Source of the DNA: Lepiota brunneoincarnata
Taxonomy: Eukaryota; Basidiomycota; Agaricomycetes; Agaricales; Agaricaceae
DNA length: 64,000 bases
Reading direction: 5' to 3'
Assembly (NCBI GenBank): GCA_023014365.1
Contig: JAEBUN010000018.1
Span: 744,001 to 808,000, forward strand
Part shown: piece after piece, positions 1 through 12,816 of the stretch
How the letters are laid out: each line of letters starts with the position of its first letter
Position numbering within the stretch: position 1 is the stretch's first letter
Translations under genes and position numbers: made by a program
Notes under the pieces: model-generated
Told to the model about the DNA's origin: nothing
Seen by the model: only the letters and a program-made list of their open reading frames with translations
The model's database searches: none

Positions 1-644
1 ATAAACTAGGGCCTGGTGGCACGAAGGCTTTCCAGATCACCACAAAGGCACTGAGGTTAGACAGTGGGTCAAGCGAGAATTCGGGAGCGGGATTGTCGAA
101 AATCATGATGGTGAGTTCCTTCAGGGTTTGTATTGAGCCCAGTGAGCTAACGAAGCGGGCCACCCGGTCGAGTGCATAGGCCTTGCAGGGGTGGTAGTTC
201 CATCTGTACCGATTGAGTTATTTGGCGGCTTTGCAAAATATAGCTTACCGGAGTGAGTGTAAGTTTCTCATTGCTGGGACCATCAGGTCCAACACGTCTA
301 GCCAAGGGAGCTGTTCTTCGTGCTTATATATATATGCTAGATGGACCTCTGCATTCCTGACGATTTCAAAAACCGTCGTCTTGCCCGCCCTCAATATCGG
401 TGCGATTGCCTCTCTATTTCTCTGTCTAGGCAGGAACTGTGGGTCGAACACTACAGCTGAGAATAGAACGGGGGAAATAATGGAACTGAATCGCTTTGAT
501 ACGAGACGTAAGTGGCGGAGACAATCAACACGGCTGGGGGTGGGGATCTGAGGGAAATGAACTAAGCCACGCCCGAGCTGAACATGGTTCACTTACCAGA
601 TCGATGACCCTGAGGACAATTTCGCTTGGTATCTCGTTAAGCAT
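1..644 (-). CDS. F-box protein, 5' part (runs off left edge)
   Basis: First of three close paralogues in the window (others start at 56996 and 63497). Exon 1 is 597-644 and encodes the F-box start MLNEIPSEIVLRVIDL. Exon 2 is 249-547 and continues the F-box (RLVSKRFSSIISPVLF). Exon 3 begins at 203 and stays open to the window edge. Introns have GTAAGT/CAG and GTAAGC/CAG borders, and the exon phases join without a stop. Exon lengths (48 and 299 nt) match the paralogues almost exactly. F-box proteins are SCF ubiquitin-ligase adaptors that bind Skp1 through the F-box and choose substrates with the C-terminal part. That part is leucine-rich and diverged here, so the substrate is unknown. An ATG upstream in another frame was not used, because it breaks the F-box. 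Confidence 0.85.
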
Positions 645-945
645 CGTTAGCGTTAGGACTGAGTGGCTGTTATCAACAGGGGTGGCAAGATCAGGTCCGG
701 CGGATTGTTTAATCGAGAAGTATGGAATTCCCGTGCGAGTTATTTCTGGCAATATCCTTTAAAGGAATACTCTGGGTCACTAGAGCCTTGGTGCGTAGTC
801 ACCGTCCTCGCACACCCGATAGCCCTAGCCCTGTCTGTACACTGTTTATGCCCCCAATCTCTGGTGAAATCCCAATCTTCAATGCAATGGGATTATACCC
901 CCAACGATGACCCATCTTGAACAACTACATTCAGTCTCACCTCCG
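645..945 (-). promoter_or_regulatory. Upstream region shared by the F-box paralogues
   Basis: This stretch in front of the F-box start is recognisably similar to 57000-57262 and, in its near part, to 63375-63496. Shared pieces include a block around TATTTCTGGCAATATC and a run around CAATGCAATGGGATTATA. The similarity outside the coding exons shows that the duplicated unit included its promoter. No single factor-binding site can be named. Confidence 0.5.
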
Positions 946-3654
946 TACAACTCGTTCACTTGTGTGGCCTTCAAGGGTGAAGGGATCCGACTTTGGCAAG
1001 CCAACTTCGTACGGCGTTTGGCTCGCCCACTGTCCTGTCCAAGGAACATCGAATATCTTGCAGGTACACTTCGGTGAGTAGAGACTGAGGCACTTTGCTC
1101 GGAGACTTGTTCATCTCATTCACATCTTTGATTTTCTCAGGGTTCAGAGACGAACTGGGTGCTTTGTTCATTTTTCTACCTGAGTCTAGAGGCCGAGCCA
1201 CGATCCTCGCGTGTGTTGGCGTGTATTTGATTTCTAGCTCACACATAACAGTCAGTCGCGAGCTATAGGCGCCCCAGTCGGAGGCCCAACTCAAGGTTCA
1301 CTCGTCCCCATGGGAGGCGCTGACACATCCTCATCTACTCCCTCATCCCAGTCGCAACAAACAAATGGCACTAGCAATATCTCACTCGTGGTCGGTGGGC
1401 ATATAACTGGTAGCAGCGGCCTGCCACTTGCTGCGAACTCTGTTTTGCCGGCACGTCCTCACTTACCTGACAATCCTGTCATCCCACAAATGTTTTTGCT
1501 ACAGTGAGGAGCTTCTAGCCAACAAGCATCTGCCGATGTCGAACAAGAGATTTTGATTTTGTTAGAGTTCTTTGGCCCAGTAGAACGAGCTCATGGGTCG
1601 CATGCAGGTTGATACAAGGGGTGTTCCGAGGGGAAACTGTTGAACTCTTTTATTCTTCGGTGCGCTTTGATAGACTTTTCTAGCGTCATTGTGACTTATT
1701 GCAGGTTTTGCTTTTAGCTCTATCGAACCCATATCTTCTCTGCAGATTTAAGCGTACTATTTGGCCATACTTACAGACGGGTCGACCTGATCAATGCATC
1801 AGATACAGGGGAAAATTCGAAGTGGAACTTTACCGAATCTTATTACGATTCATTCTACTGCAACGTTCGTCATCGTCTTCGCATATCCGTCCAAGGCCAC
1901 CCACTTGTAGCGCGGTGGGATGCCTACACTTGCACGTGACTACTATTCTCGATTGCAACTCTACCACTGACCATCATCAATCAACGCGAATTGCCACTTG
2001 TATTGTCGCAATAACGTCGAGCGTGTATGAAAAGATGAACATTGCAGGGAGCGAATAGGGGGAGAAGAAAGTGATGCTTATGTATTTCCATTTGCCCCTT
2101 TCAGGCGCATTGTTAATTTTGTAGGGCTTCAAGGAACCGGGTCGATCTGTTATAACAATTTGCTGGCCGGCGAGAATCATTCAAACACAAAGAAGAACTG
2201 GAGCCTAAAAGTGAATCTCCTACCAACGGGCAACAGCCACGTCATCAATCCTCTTCGCAACGTCGAACGGGTACTGTATGTATATATTAAAGCCATATCC
2301 GAAGGCACGTTCTGACAATTTGCAGGATACGATTGCGACTGTTATAGTCGCTTTAAAGGCCGAATATAAGATTTTCAAACAGAATATCAAGCTCGCACCA
2401 AGCAAGAAAGATCTCAAATGCTGGTGTGTGTTGTGCTGCACTTATGATGTCTCCCAGGCTGATGAGGGGGGCGGTAATGGCGGGGGTATGCACTCTCCTC
2501 CCTGTGGCACGCGCTTATCCTGATGCTAACGAGAAGTATAGCAAATGTGAAGCACAGCGGAAATACAAGCACAACCCACTCACGGCCACCGAACAACTCG
2601 CCTATCGTTCCTCATCGCCGTTGACACAGCATTCCTATCATCATGGGCTACTTCGTGCTCGCCCGCGTGTGCATCAGCGTTGGCAAGTACAACTCCAACG
2701 TGAATCACCGGAACAGGTACTAGCGCTCATACAGTGGGAGAAGCAAAAAAAGAGAGGGGAGCATAATCGCGGGTGATCACAATGACACTTTTCGGGATGT
2801 GTATAATCGACGCGAGGCGGAGGATACGCATTGGAGCCGGGAGAGAAGGGTATGTCCGAGGGATAGAAGACGAGATTGGTAGCCGCCCTCTCTCGTACTG
2901 TGGTCTTTGCATATTCTATCCCTGCTCTATACCCTTCCGCCATCAGAGCTGATGCGCGGCCTGTACCTATGATATTGTAGGATGACCTCGTCGGACATGA
3001 ACGAACATCGTGCTTGAGGCGTGGCGAATCACGACATAGGTTAATAAGTCAGTGAGGGAATGCCACAGTGCAGGATATGTGCCACCCATGAAACCCACTC
3101 AATAGCCAGGTTGCTCTACTACAGCAGACCCCGTACAACGAGGATGATAGGTTTCGACCAAGAAGCATCCAGAACGACCTACTGTGCTTAATCAGATGTT
3201 CGGACATATTTCCAGATTCCGAGAAAAATACCTCCCTCTGCTCCGATCGGTGGCGGAACTTGGGGAAACTTGATATATATGTGTTCAAGTTATTTGGTGT
3301 GTTATCGGGTGAGAGGATGAGGGAGTTATAACCGCATTGATGGAACTACACCCTTGTTTGGTTCTACTTCGACTCGAATCTTCCATGAGGACCCGCGACG
3401 TCTTCTCGAAGCCTAGTAATAAGCGCTCTTAGTCACAGCCGAAACTAACGTCCTCTTCCTTCAACGTATATTTTTAGTGCTGCTGATGGAGATGTCGAAT
3501 CCGTATTTCTCGCTCCTCCTCTCCATGTCGAGGACCTGTTATTGATCTAGGAGAATGTCAGCCATTGCACGCCCATGTTCTTGCACCCATGTCTTTAATA
3601 TCCTCCAAAGGGATACCAAGATAGAGGCTAGGCGCGTGATCGCCATCCTCCTGC
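946..3654. other. Gene-poor stretch, no gene recognised
   Basis: Only short open frames occur (for example 971-1294 minus, 1310-1507 plus, 1699-2058 plus, 2426-2776 plus). None shows a family motif, and none could be joined into a convincing spliced gene. Small unrecognised genes or decayed duplicates cannot be excluded. Confidence 0.4.
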
Positions 3655-3795
3655 ACCTGAGAGCCCTAGTTCTATCTGTACGCTGTGTATACCTTTAATT
3701 TCTGGTGCACTTTTCAATGCAATGGGATCCATACCCCCAACTTTGAACCATCTTGAACCATCGCATTCAATCCTCTCCACACTCCAGGTGCCCAA
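3655..3795. repeat. Orphan copy of the F-box upstream repeat
   Basis: The run from about 3660 to 3790 closely matches the F-box upstream region at 821-945 and 57155-57262: a CTGTACGCTGTGTATACC-like piece, then CAATGCAATGGGATC, then an ACCATCTTGAACCATC piece. No F-box coding exon is visible beside it, so it looks like the remnant of a fourth duplicated copy. The sequence from 3796 to 4740 holds no recognised gene, apart from possible first exons of the DUF6535 gene. Confidence 0.5.
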
Positions 3796-4740
3796 TCTAT
3801 GTTGAGGTGGGCAACTTGAAAGCTGAAGCTGGAACCAGACACCATAAACCTTCCTTCGAAACCCTCCGAAATTCGGCAAATTGAATCAGCGCCGAGGATT
3901 TCTGAATTATTTCAAGGCCCCGGCCGACGATCAAAGATAAGAGAGGGGGAAGAGACCCCAAACAATTGCCCTTCCCACCAGCGCACAGTAAACGGAGCGC
4001 TTCATATGCAGCTTTCTGATATCAATCATCCAGGATGGGTTCGCGAACGGAGTCGATTCATATCTCCACATTCTTCAGTGTCACAAGCGAGCGTGCATCC
4101 TGCTCGGCTCAACATGCCGTGTCTGAATGACGCCCTGTGACTGTTCGAACAAGTCTAGTACATACACCTGATCTTGTCCCCTCCCCGTGTCGAAGACTCG
4201 CTGGTGTTGAGAATCTCGATCACTGGGCGCCGTATCACGTAGAAAGTCTGCCTCAGTCGATGCCTGGTCTGCGCCTGATCTCATCACCAATGGCGCTTAA
4301 TACAGCGCTTACCACGGCACAACAGCTCAACCCTTCTTCGGGAATGAGGCTGCATTGGGGAGGAAGCCACTAATAAAAGGGCTTCTTGGGTACCAACTGG
4401 GCATTCCCATTGCTGCTTCGTTATCGTCCCGCGTAAAGTTGCACTGGATGACCCAGACCTATATGATTCCCAAAGTGCGTCCCACCTGACCTAGAAGATA
4501 CTCAGCCTCTCCTAACGTCAGCTTTAGAAACATAGGGAAGTTTCTAAGTCCCCTATCCAGACAGGGACGGAGACGGTGAGCGCTTCCCATATACTCATTG
4601 CTGAGTACCCAGAGCCAACGCGCTCTAGGATTCCAATATTCGACCTCGCCCAACTGGGAACCGCTCAGGGATTCCACTTAACCAGCAGGTCAGTTTCCTT
4701 GAGTATCTTCCGTTCCAGCTTCAATTTATCCCCTCCTGCA

Positions 4741-7188
4741 GAAGAAATGGACCAGCGATAACGATTCATACCTCTACCTCGGTGTCGACGAGAAGGACTT
4801 GCCCAAGGATGTGTGGAAACACTGCTACGATACCGTAGACAAGAGGGATGACGAGCTTTGCAAGAATCTCCAGGACGAGATCGGCGCTCTCCTAGTCATT
4901 GTGAGTGCAGCTGACACGTCGGTCTCGGGCGGCTTTGTACTTGAACTCAGTTACACTTCATAGGCGGGTTTACTCCTTGCTATAGTTAGCGCCTTCACAA
5001 TCGAGTCGTTCAAATGGCTACGAGAAGACCCTGCGCAAGCTGGGGCCGATCGCCTCACACAAGTTGTCATCCTGCTCAACAACACTGCCGCCCAGGGCAC
5101 CATCCTGGCCCCCACTCCGTTTACCTCGAAGGACTACGAAGTTCTCGTCAATCAGCTCTGGTTCTTGAGCATGATTATAAGCCTCAGCGCTGTCGTACTC
5201 GGGACGTTCTGTCTTCAGTGGCTCTCCGCGTACCGTTGCCCTGATGCTAAATACACCCCTAGCCACGACGCCCTTGCTCTTCGCCAGGTCCGCCTTGAAG
5301 GACTGTTCGCTTGGGGAGTGCCTTTCATACCGGCCTTTCTCATTATGGCAGTCCAGGCAGCTCTCCTTTTCTTTTCCATTGGGTTGGTGTACCTCCTGTG
5401 GAACGTGGACAAACGTACTGCCACCCCTGTTGCTATTGTTGGAGGGGTATCGCTATCCGCTGTGGCGTTGGTGGTGTTATTGCCGGTGATCCTACCGACA
5501 GCTTGTTATCTCTTTCCACGTCGGGCTCGAGTAGCCATTCGTCAATGTCCATTCAAGAGCCCCTGGACTTGGATGATCCAACGCAGCTTCACCATTCCTG
5601 TCATCTTGTTCTACAGCCTCCCAGTCGCATTGTTGTTACACAGAGACGGCTACTGGAAAATGCTCTTGAGGTCTTTCTCGAAACGACTCAAACGGAAGAT
5701 CAAACTTCTTAAAGACTTTCAGTGGCAACGGTACGACGAACGTTGGCGTGAACTGCGAGAGGGTCGCTCCGCGGGCTCCAGCAAATGTTCTTATTATCTC
5801 CTCCGCGGACTCACATCTGTTTTGGAGACACTCGGCTCACACTCGACTGCTGCCCACGTTGTCCAGACTAGCCTCGAAGAATCCCAGGGAATTTCACTGG
5901 ATCGTTCGGCAGTTAGGCCATTCACAGAGTTGTTGCGTAAGGACCTCACGCGGCCGGAGAAGCTGCTATTAGCAGCCTGCGAGGAAGCCAAAATGTGCCC
6001 TCTGTTGCAGAGGGATTTCAGGAATGCTCTCCTGCTTCAATACCTGGTTGCTCCCAATTTGGCCCTCCATCGTACGGTGCTTCATCTCCGAGTTGAACTT
6101 TACATTCGGATCAAAAATTCGGCACAAGGCGTGTCTCCCTCGCTCACGGAGGAACTCTCCTCCTGGCTCAGCAGCCCCGAGTCAGGGAGGACGAAGGAGG
6201 GAAATGGGGTTGGTCAAGCCATCAAATGTCCTATTGGAAGTCTACGAGACGCCAAGTCTCTAACACAGGGTGAGTCGCATCGGTGGACAAAGTTGCATCG
6301 GTCATAATTCTCCAAACAGAGCTGAGAGTTCAATTTCTGAGATGCGTCGAGCCCCTCATTGGCTCCAAGCAGTTCCGGGACCATGACGCTTACGCAACAG
6401 CCCTTATCTTGAGGATCCTTCAGGGGAGGCCGACTCGGTCAATCGAGCCAGATAAAGGCAACAATAATGAAGAGAAGAAGGATGATGGGGCCATTTACGC
6501 CGTGGAGAAGGGCAATGGAGCCGTTGACAAAGATGAGAAGGGCGGGGAAGAGACGGGCAAGAACAGCAGTAACAAGAGGGGCAACAAGGAGATATCCAAA
6601 GCGCCGCAGGACCCTGCTACGGTAACGTCTCCCACAGTGGGAATTTCTGTTGCCGCCGATGTTTCTGAGCTGCTGCAACTTCAACAAGCACCCGAATCCC
6701 TCAACCTTCGAGCTCTATGCGAGCACGCTGACGATAAACTGAAGAAATTTTACCCAGTAGCGTTTTGCCCCGACTATATCCTGGAAAGTTTGGAGGCTTT
6801 TCGGTGGCAGGTTGCAGTAGGGAGATTGCGTGGGAAGCCTGATGTGCATGGGGGACTTGGTGGACTTACGGAGCAAATGATGCTCTTGAAGTCTTCGGTG
6901 AAACGGGCGGAGAAGGGGGGAGTGTTTAACGAGTATTGGGCCCAGCGTGGGAAGCGTCGGATGGAGAGGAGGATGAGAGAACTCGAGGAGCTCATAAAGC
7001 GCAAGAAGGCTATGGAGCTTACGAACCGCAATGAGGGTGGGGAGTGCGGGGAGTATGAGGAACAATGGGAAAGTGAAGAGGATGAGTACAAGTGGAGTGG
7101 GGAGCACGAAGGGAACGGGGAGAGCGAAAAAGAGGTGCAGGAAGTGCGACGCCAGCCTTCTTTGCGAACAGGAACAGACATGGTGTGA
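4741..7188 (+). CDS. DUF6535 multi-pass membrane protein (5' end unresolved)
   Basis: Three exons are clear: 4741-4900, 4964-6269 and 6320-7188, joined by GTGAGT...TAG and GTGAGT...CAG introns in compatible phases. The first exon shown starts at a CTGCAG acceptor, so a further 5' exon lies upstream and the start codon is not assigned. The protein begins with an acidic KRDDELCKNLQDEIGALLVI segment leading into hydrophobic AGLLLAIVSAFTIESFKWL. Membrane segments follow around LWFLSMIISLSAVVLGTFC, FIPAFLIMAVQAALLFF and VSLSAVALVVLLPVILPT, with LRQVRLEGL between them. This is the layout of DUF6535 proteins, an expanded agaricomycete family of unknown function. The last exon is strongly charged (EEDEYKW, ELEELIKRKK), probably a cytosolic coiled tail. 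Confidence 0.8.
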
Positions 7189-10100
7189 TGTCTTGACGAA
7201 CACTTGATCAAGGGACCGTTGTCTCTTATTCCTCTCACAAATTTCCCTCTCATTCCAAGCTCCTCTCTTATGCCGCTTTTTTTTTACTTCTGCCTCTTAC
7301 ATTGATAAACATTCCAGGCTAAGGAAATTTTACGGAGCTGTTAGACCATTAACAGACACATGAATGCATATGTTTGAGCCCATCATTCTCCATCGCCAGG
7401 GCGTGCCCGACTCCCAAATCCCATGCACAAGATGCATCGTAGGATTAGCAATATTCAGGATGCAACAGACAACCTTTATCAACGCGCATATCGCGACCCG
7501 GGAAATTTAACAAGAATAAAACGCGTTCATGTGTCGGAGGGTGGAGGGATAGGTGGGAGGACCCCTAGAGGTGAATCAAATGATCAACCATAGCCACACG
7601 GGCTGACGAGAAGTGAGAGTCCCAGTCGACACGTTGCCTGGTAGTGGTTCCAGCTTCCCCATGCGTTTCCGGTAGCCCGTTCTGTAAGTTGGAACTTTTC
7701 GTCGACTGTTTTACCCTGATCCCGCTCCATTTACGTGCCTTCCGTCGTAGCTCCTTCCAAGGATCGTGGAGAGTCACAAATTCGAGCGCGATTACACCCC
7801 GTGATATTACTGCTGGACCGAGTCCGAATATCGCCGGTTGATGAAAGGAATGCAAAGTAATAAACGACGACGGCTATGGGTATGAAGGACAGACGACGTA
7901 GAGTGGTGGGGAAGGAGGGTGGGAGGATCAACGTTTCGAAAAACGATGCCCCGCGTAAGGAGATGCAAGAGGGGTGCCTAGTAAATATTTCAGTCCTTCA
8001 TGCAACGATGAGCGGGCAGGAGTCTGGAATCGCTAACCCTGGCTCGACCGGCTAGTCACAAAGGAAAGTTAAACGCTTGAGCAGGCTTGAGCGCTAGAAT
8101 GTTGCAAATTAAGACAGATAGATCATGTTTGGGCGGTTCCCCCGTGATTGTTATCTGACATTTAATCAGGCATGAGGTCAAGGTTCCATTCATCGATGTG
8201 CCCGTTTGTCACTCTCTCCGGGTTCTTTGTCGCCCTAGAATAACGCTCACGATAGACATAACGGAGTACTGTGGAGTGCGATTTTCGTTGTTTGTTAAGC
8301 GACCGTCCTCTCATTAATCTTATCCTCATCAAATACATGTAGCTAACGTGGTCACTAATCCATTTTTTTTACCATGCTAGTGAAGGCGCGCACCGCTGAG
8401 AGTGGTTCTGACGCTCCTGACTCAACCGGCAGATAGGATATGGCGAGCCGAGCTTATCATGCGCCTGCATCTGTGGCCGTGCCAGTGTTTGGTGAGAGTT
8501 TCTGTGATACCCCCGCACAACCTATTTCCTTTTCAGAGTAGGCGAAAAGGAAGATGGATGCACCTGTTTAACTGTGCATTCGGAAGGGAATAGCATTGCC
8601 GTGGCTAGAAGATTCACATTCCTAAAGGCATGGAGACGACAAGTTCACATGGACGGTGGTCAGCAAAATTGTGGAGGTAGTAAAGTGGTGAGTATGTGTC
8701 AACGGCGAGGTTCAGGATCTACACCTCTTACGTCAGCAATAATTACCCACTGAGGGTGTCAGTGAACCATCACTTGAGACCTATGGGAATGCAAGAGGCC
8801 CGCACAGGGTGCCATAAATATCCCCGTTTATTCAAAATACGCTGACGGATGGACGGGGCTCACGTGTTCAGTCACTTATACAAAAAACAACAATAAATTT
8901 ATTGTGTCTGTTTAGATATTTTGCAGAGTCTATATATATGTGGCACATCATTTTAGACTATCTTAATTGTCTCTGTGGGCACCATTTATCTGCTCACTGA
9001 AATAGAAAATATAATTAAATAATCAGTGTATGTATATAGATCCATTTAGTTTAACAAAAGTGCCCAAACATATGGTGCCGGAAATGGAAAATCGGCATGT
9101 CTTCCACAGGCGGCATGCATGATTCCCATGCATTCTGTCTGAGTAATTAAATTTGCAGGGGAATGTGCAGGAGCCGTGCAGTGCTTTGTATTTTCAGATG
9201 ATATGAGACCCTTTTCTTGAGTGGCCCACAAGCGGGTGCAGAAGTGGGCTGCTGGGATATATCCTTTTTTGCAGTATCGCACACTGCTGAGAGAGAACTG
9301 TGTTGACATACTCCCTGGTAGATGAAGCTACCCTCTGATTTTGGTGACTATTTCCAAGAGGCTATCTGGTGACTGATGCAACAGGGCAGTGTGCTGGTTG
9401 AAGAAAATATCTGGTGGGTATGTCTTGGTAGATACGCTAATCCTGATGGGCTGGAATAAGGTCTTGCTTTCTAGCACTTAGGATGCCCAAGTTGACTTGG
9501 GGCTATGTTGTGATCATCTGAGCCAGAAAAGTTTGGTTTGAGTGGAAAGTGACAGTGTTTGGTATGTCATCCAGGCTACTTACCTGTTTGCAACAACCCT
9601 TTATGTCTTCAATCTACCAGCCATCCTTGCAGTGGTCCTGGGTTGCTTGAAAGGAAGAATCACACCCGAAATAGAGTGGAAACTAGGCAAGTCGTGGAGT
9701 TGGTCAAAGTGATGTTAGAAACTCTTGAAGGACAGGATGCCACTCACCATATGGACCCGATAGTGGTACGGTACCTATTTTTGCCTTCTCTGCAACTCAG
9801 AAACTTGATTCTGCATGATCAGGATTCAGTATCAGTAAGGAGGAGTATCTGGAATCAAGTTACACAAGTTGTTGAATGCAATGTTAATGTCCATGTGAGC
9901 ATGGAAGAAGTGGAGGGCGATGAATTACATGTTTGGAGGTGGGTGGGATCACACAGATTTAGTTAGCACACCAAATTGTCTGGAAGATAGATTCTTGAGT
10001 AGACGCTATGCGAAAAAAAAGCGACGCAGTTTTTGCAAATGACTAACATATGAGATATTTACCGCATCTGTCTAGGGTAAACTACAGAAATGGTATCCCT

Positions 10101-10660
10101 CCAGATGGGCTTCCAGCCGTTTCTCTTCCCATCGGGGTTCATAGAGCCCATCCAACTTGCCATTTACTTATCCATTGGAGGGGGAACCTTCGAATGTTAG
10201 TGATCCTAGCAAAGTAAAGCTATTGATCCTGGACTGTCCACTGGGGTTGATACAATGACTGAATTTGTATGTTCCTCCACCTAGATTGTTTGAGTAATCA
10301 CACATCTGTCAATGAAACCTAAACTTACCTGTAAAAACCATATACATGACCTGACACATGGATACATGTTCAAGCTTTGGGAATTCAATAATGATGAGGG
10401 GAGAATCGGCTCCCAAAAGGCACATAGGTTGTAATAAACACAAAAATCTCTGGATTCAAGGCTGTAGACCTTGTTATGAAGCTAGCGGTGATGACATACC
10501 TTTAGCATTGCAATGGATTTTTCCAGACGATGCAAGGGGTTAGGAAGAGGATGAAAGTTGTTTTGAGCAAACACACCTGGTATCACCCGTCAAATTTGGC
10601 ATGGCCTACTCATCTTCCCCATCTTTGGGCCTCTGGGATACTTGGTTAACACAAAACCGA
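7189..10660. other. Long intergenic stretch; CpG-poor block starts near 8.9 kb
   Basis: No gene could be supported. Open frames at 7565-7855 (minus), 9046-9309 (minus) and 9559-9966 (plus) have no recognisable motif. Composition changes at about 8880-9000: to the left CpG is common, to the right it is rare and TG/CA is abundant, as in the mobile-gene block further on. 8895-8906 contains the AT palindrome AATAAATTTATT. Confidence 0.4.
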
Positions 10661-11011
10661 TATGGAGATGTGTATGGATAATCCAAATCACATCAGTAGG
10701 CTATGGAGCCTCTGAATTAGCATATTCAGATATTCTGAGATATGTGGGTCTGACTCTGTGCCGAGCGCGGCATAAATGATGGTGAGTAAGGTGAAGGAAG
10801 GATGGAGTGGTGGTCGCGATGGGGGCTGAGAGAAGAGCGGGTCACATGTCCTGTGACTTTATCACATCAATTGTGACTCATCAACACCCCTCAATGTGAC
10901 GCCGCTCCCCCTTCACTCGACCCTCATCACTTCACCCCTTTATCTCTGCGTTTTGGAATATCCATCACAGATAGCAGAATTGTAGATTGGTTTAACCGGA
11001 TACAGTTTAGG
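10660..11011 (+). promoter_or_regulatory. Upstream module with GTCAC/GTGAC repeats
   Basis: This sequence in front of the 11012 gene shares a series of pieces, in the same order, with 45810-46280: GGATAATCCAAAT, GAGCGGGTCAC followed about 10 nt later by CTGTGAC, and GGTTTAACCGGATA. GTCAC/GTGAC occurs at least four times within 10838-10902 in both orientations. GGATAATCC has a near-palindromic core. The role is not known. It may be a promoter or the sub-terminal repeats of a DNA transposon. Confidence 0.45.
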
Positions 11012-12717
11012 ATGGGAACTGAAGCTGGTTGTGTGTTGCTTATTGATGGTCAGGTGTATTATTCTCCAAACTCAGTCTGCGATTTGGTTTTGCCCAATGC
11101 TGGAGAAGATGTAGGAGGATTGTTGAAGGTTGGAGGATCTGTTCCAAGTGATATGCAGCGGCCACGCTGGTGGTTGCCTGCAACGGAGTGGCTTGGTTTT
11201 CTACCTTGTGTTCCTGTCCCATTTACTGGAGTTCTGTTTGACATCCTCTCCTATATACCTTGCTGTATGGTGAAGATTGACGCAGTCAGGCATATCTTGC
11301 CACAAAGCCTAGCAAACCAGTGGCTAGTCATTGGTGAACTACTGGCTCAGGTAACCAAGGAATTGGGCTCACATTATGCCCTTCATTACCACCATCCATA
11401 CCTGCCATATCACTTTCACTACCACCACAGGCATCCCTCTGAAAACACTGCCCATAGGCAAGCTCTTTTAGGTAGAGACTGGTTTGGTGTTTGGATTGGC
11501 TTGTTGTACTGGATGATATGCAAAATCCCAGACCCGAATCATCGCGAGGGAATATTGCTGCCAGTGTGGTATGTCTGCACCCTCCAGATGCATTTAGGAC
11601 AGGCAATTTCTGATAGTTTGCAAGTGTCTCCCTTGTTGCAAAAGGCATGGATCATTGATCATGTTGGTCTTTTGCTTCCTTTTCCTGTCAACCCAGCTCA
11701 GCCCAGAGCATCATTCTTTATCTACTGCAGCATCCCAGTCTGGTATAAATGGGGTGCCCAAGAAGCTGATAGCCACAGCCGACATCCTGACTTTCCTCTC
11801 AAGGCTCCCCCTGGATGGCAGCTGCAAGAGGCAATGACTTGGATTACACCCAGCCCTGCCCACCATGCTGAAACGGACATGCTTTCACCCGCTTCCCCAG
11901 ACCCGATGATGTCTCCTTTACCCAGCTCCCACCGCCCAGACCCTCTGGAAATCTTGAAAACTTTCTTCTCAAACCAAGGAGCTGGTAATGCAAAGCGGAT
12001 GGAAAAGGAAACGCCCACCCAGTGCCAAGCACGCGAAAACCGGGAGAAGAATCCTCCTACAAACTCGGCACCTGTATATGTATGGGACTGGAGTTTTGAA
12101 GATCAAGATGCCTACACATGGAGTCTGGTTTGTTGCGAAGATTGTTTTCAGACGCTTATGGGGTTCAGCTCACAACAGAAGCGATATGATCCCTTTCACA
12201 ATGAATGGAATTGCGTGGATGAATTAGGCCCACTGGATGATGATGAGTTTGAGGAGCAGGACTTTGACACTGGGTGTGTTGTAGATGGAGGCTGGGAATT
12301 ACTAACAGGAGATTTGGAGACTGCTTTCTTGAAGGACAATAGGCCAATTGTTGATCAATCACTGGCTAAACAAATTGTGGATGATAACAATATAGTCCTG
12401 CTCAATGTCATGTGCCTACACTTTGGGTTTGTCCCCCCTCTGCCTATGCCTGAATGTGTTCAGGCAGAACTGGGTGTGGTGGAATGCAGGGCCCTTATCA
12501 CTCTCGTGGGACTGACTGATGTCACAGCAGCAGATTTGGTTCATTGTGGCCCCATCCCGAAATCAAGCATCCTCTTCCTTTGACATTTTTGGCACTTGCC
12601 ATTATCCAAACCCCCTTTGGACAGCTGGGACCTTTCTCAGGCAAACTGTATACCACTCTCCTCCCCCCAACTTCATTTGATTCGTACTGTAGCCAATTCC
12701 GATGGAGTGCAGCTGTA

Positions 12718-12745
12718 CAGTACAGTAACAAAAGTTTTGCGAAAA
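12718..12745 (+). repeat. Tc1 element terminal inverted repeat, left
   Basis: Starts CAGTACAGTAACAAAAG next to the TA duplication. Its last 17 nt, CAAAAGTTTTGCGAAAA, are identical to the complement of 13936-13952. Confidence 0.9.
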
Positions 12746-12816
12746 CAACAAAGACAAATAATGCATTAATCGTTAAAAATATTCACTACACTACCACAAC
12801 TGCATCTAAAATTATG

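Noticed and set aside
1310..1507. 65-codon Ser/Thr-rich ORF
   Set aside because: Low-complexity, no splice partners and no homologue I can recall.
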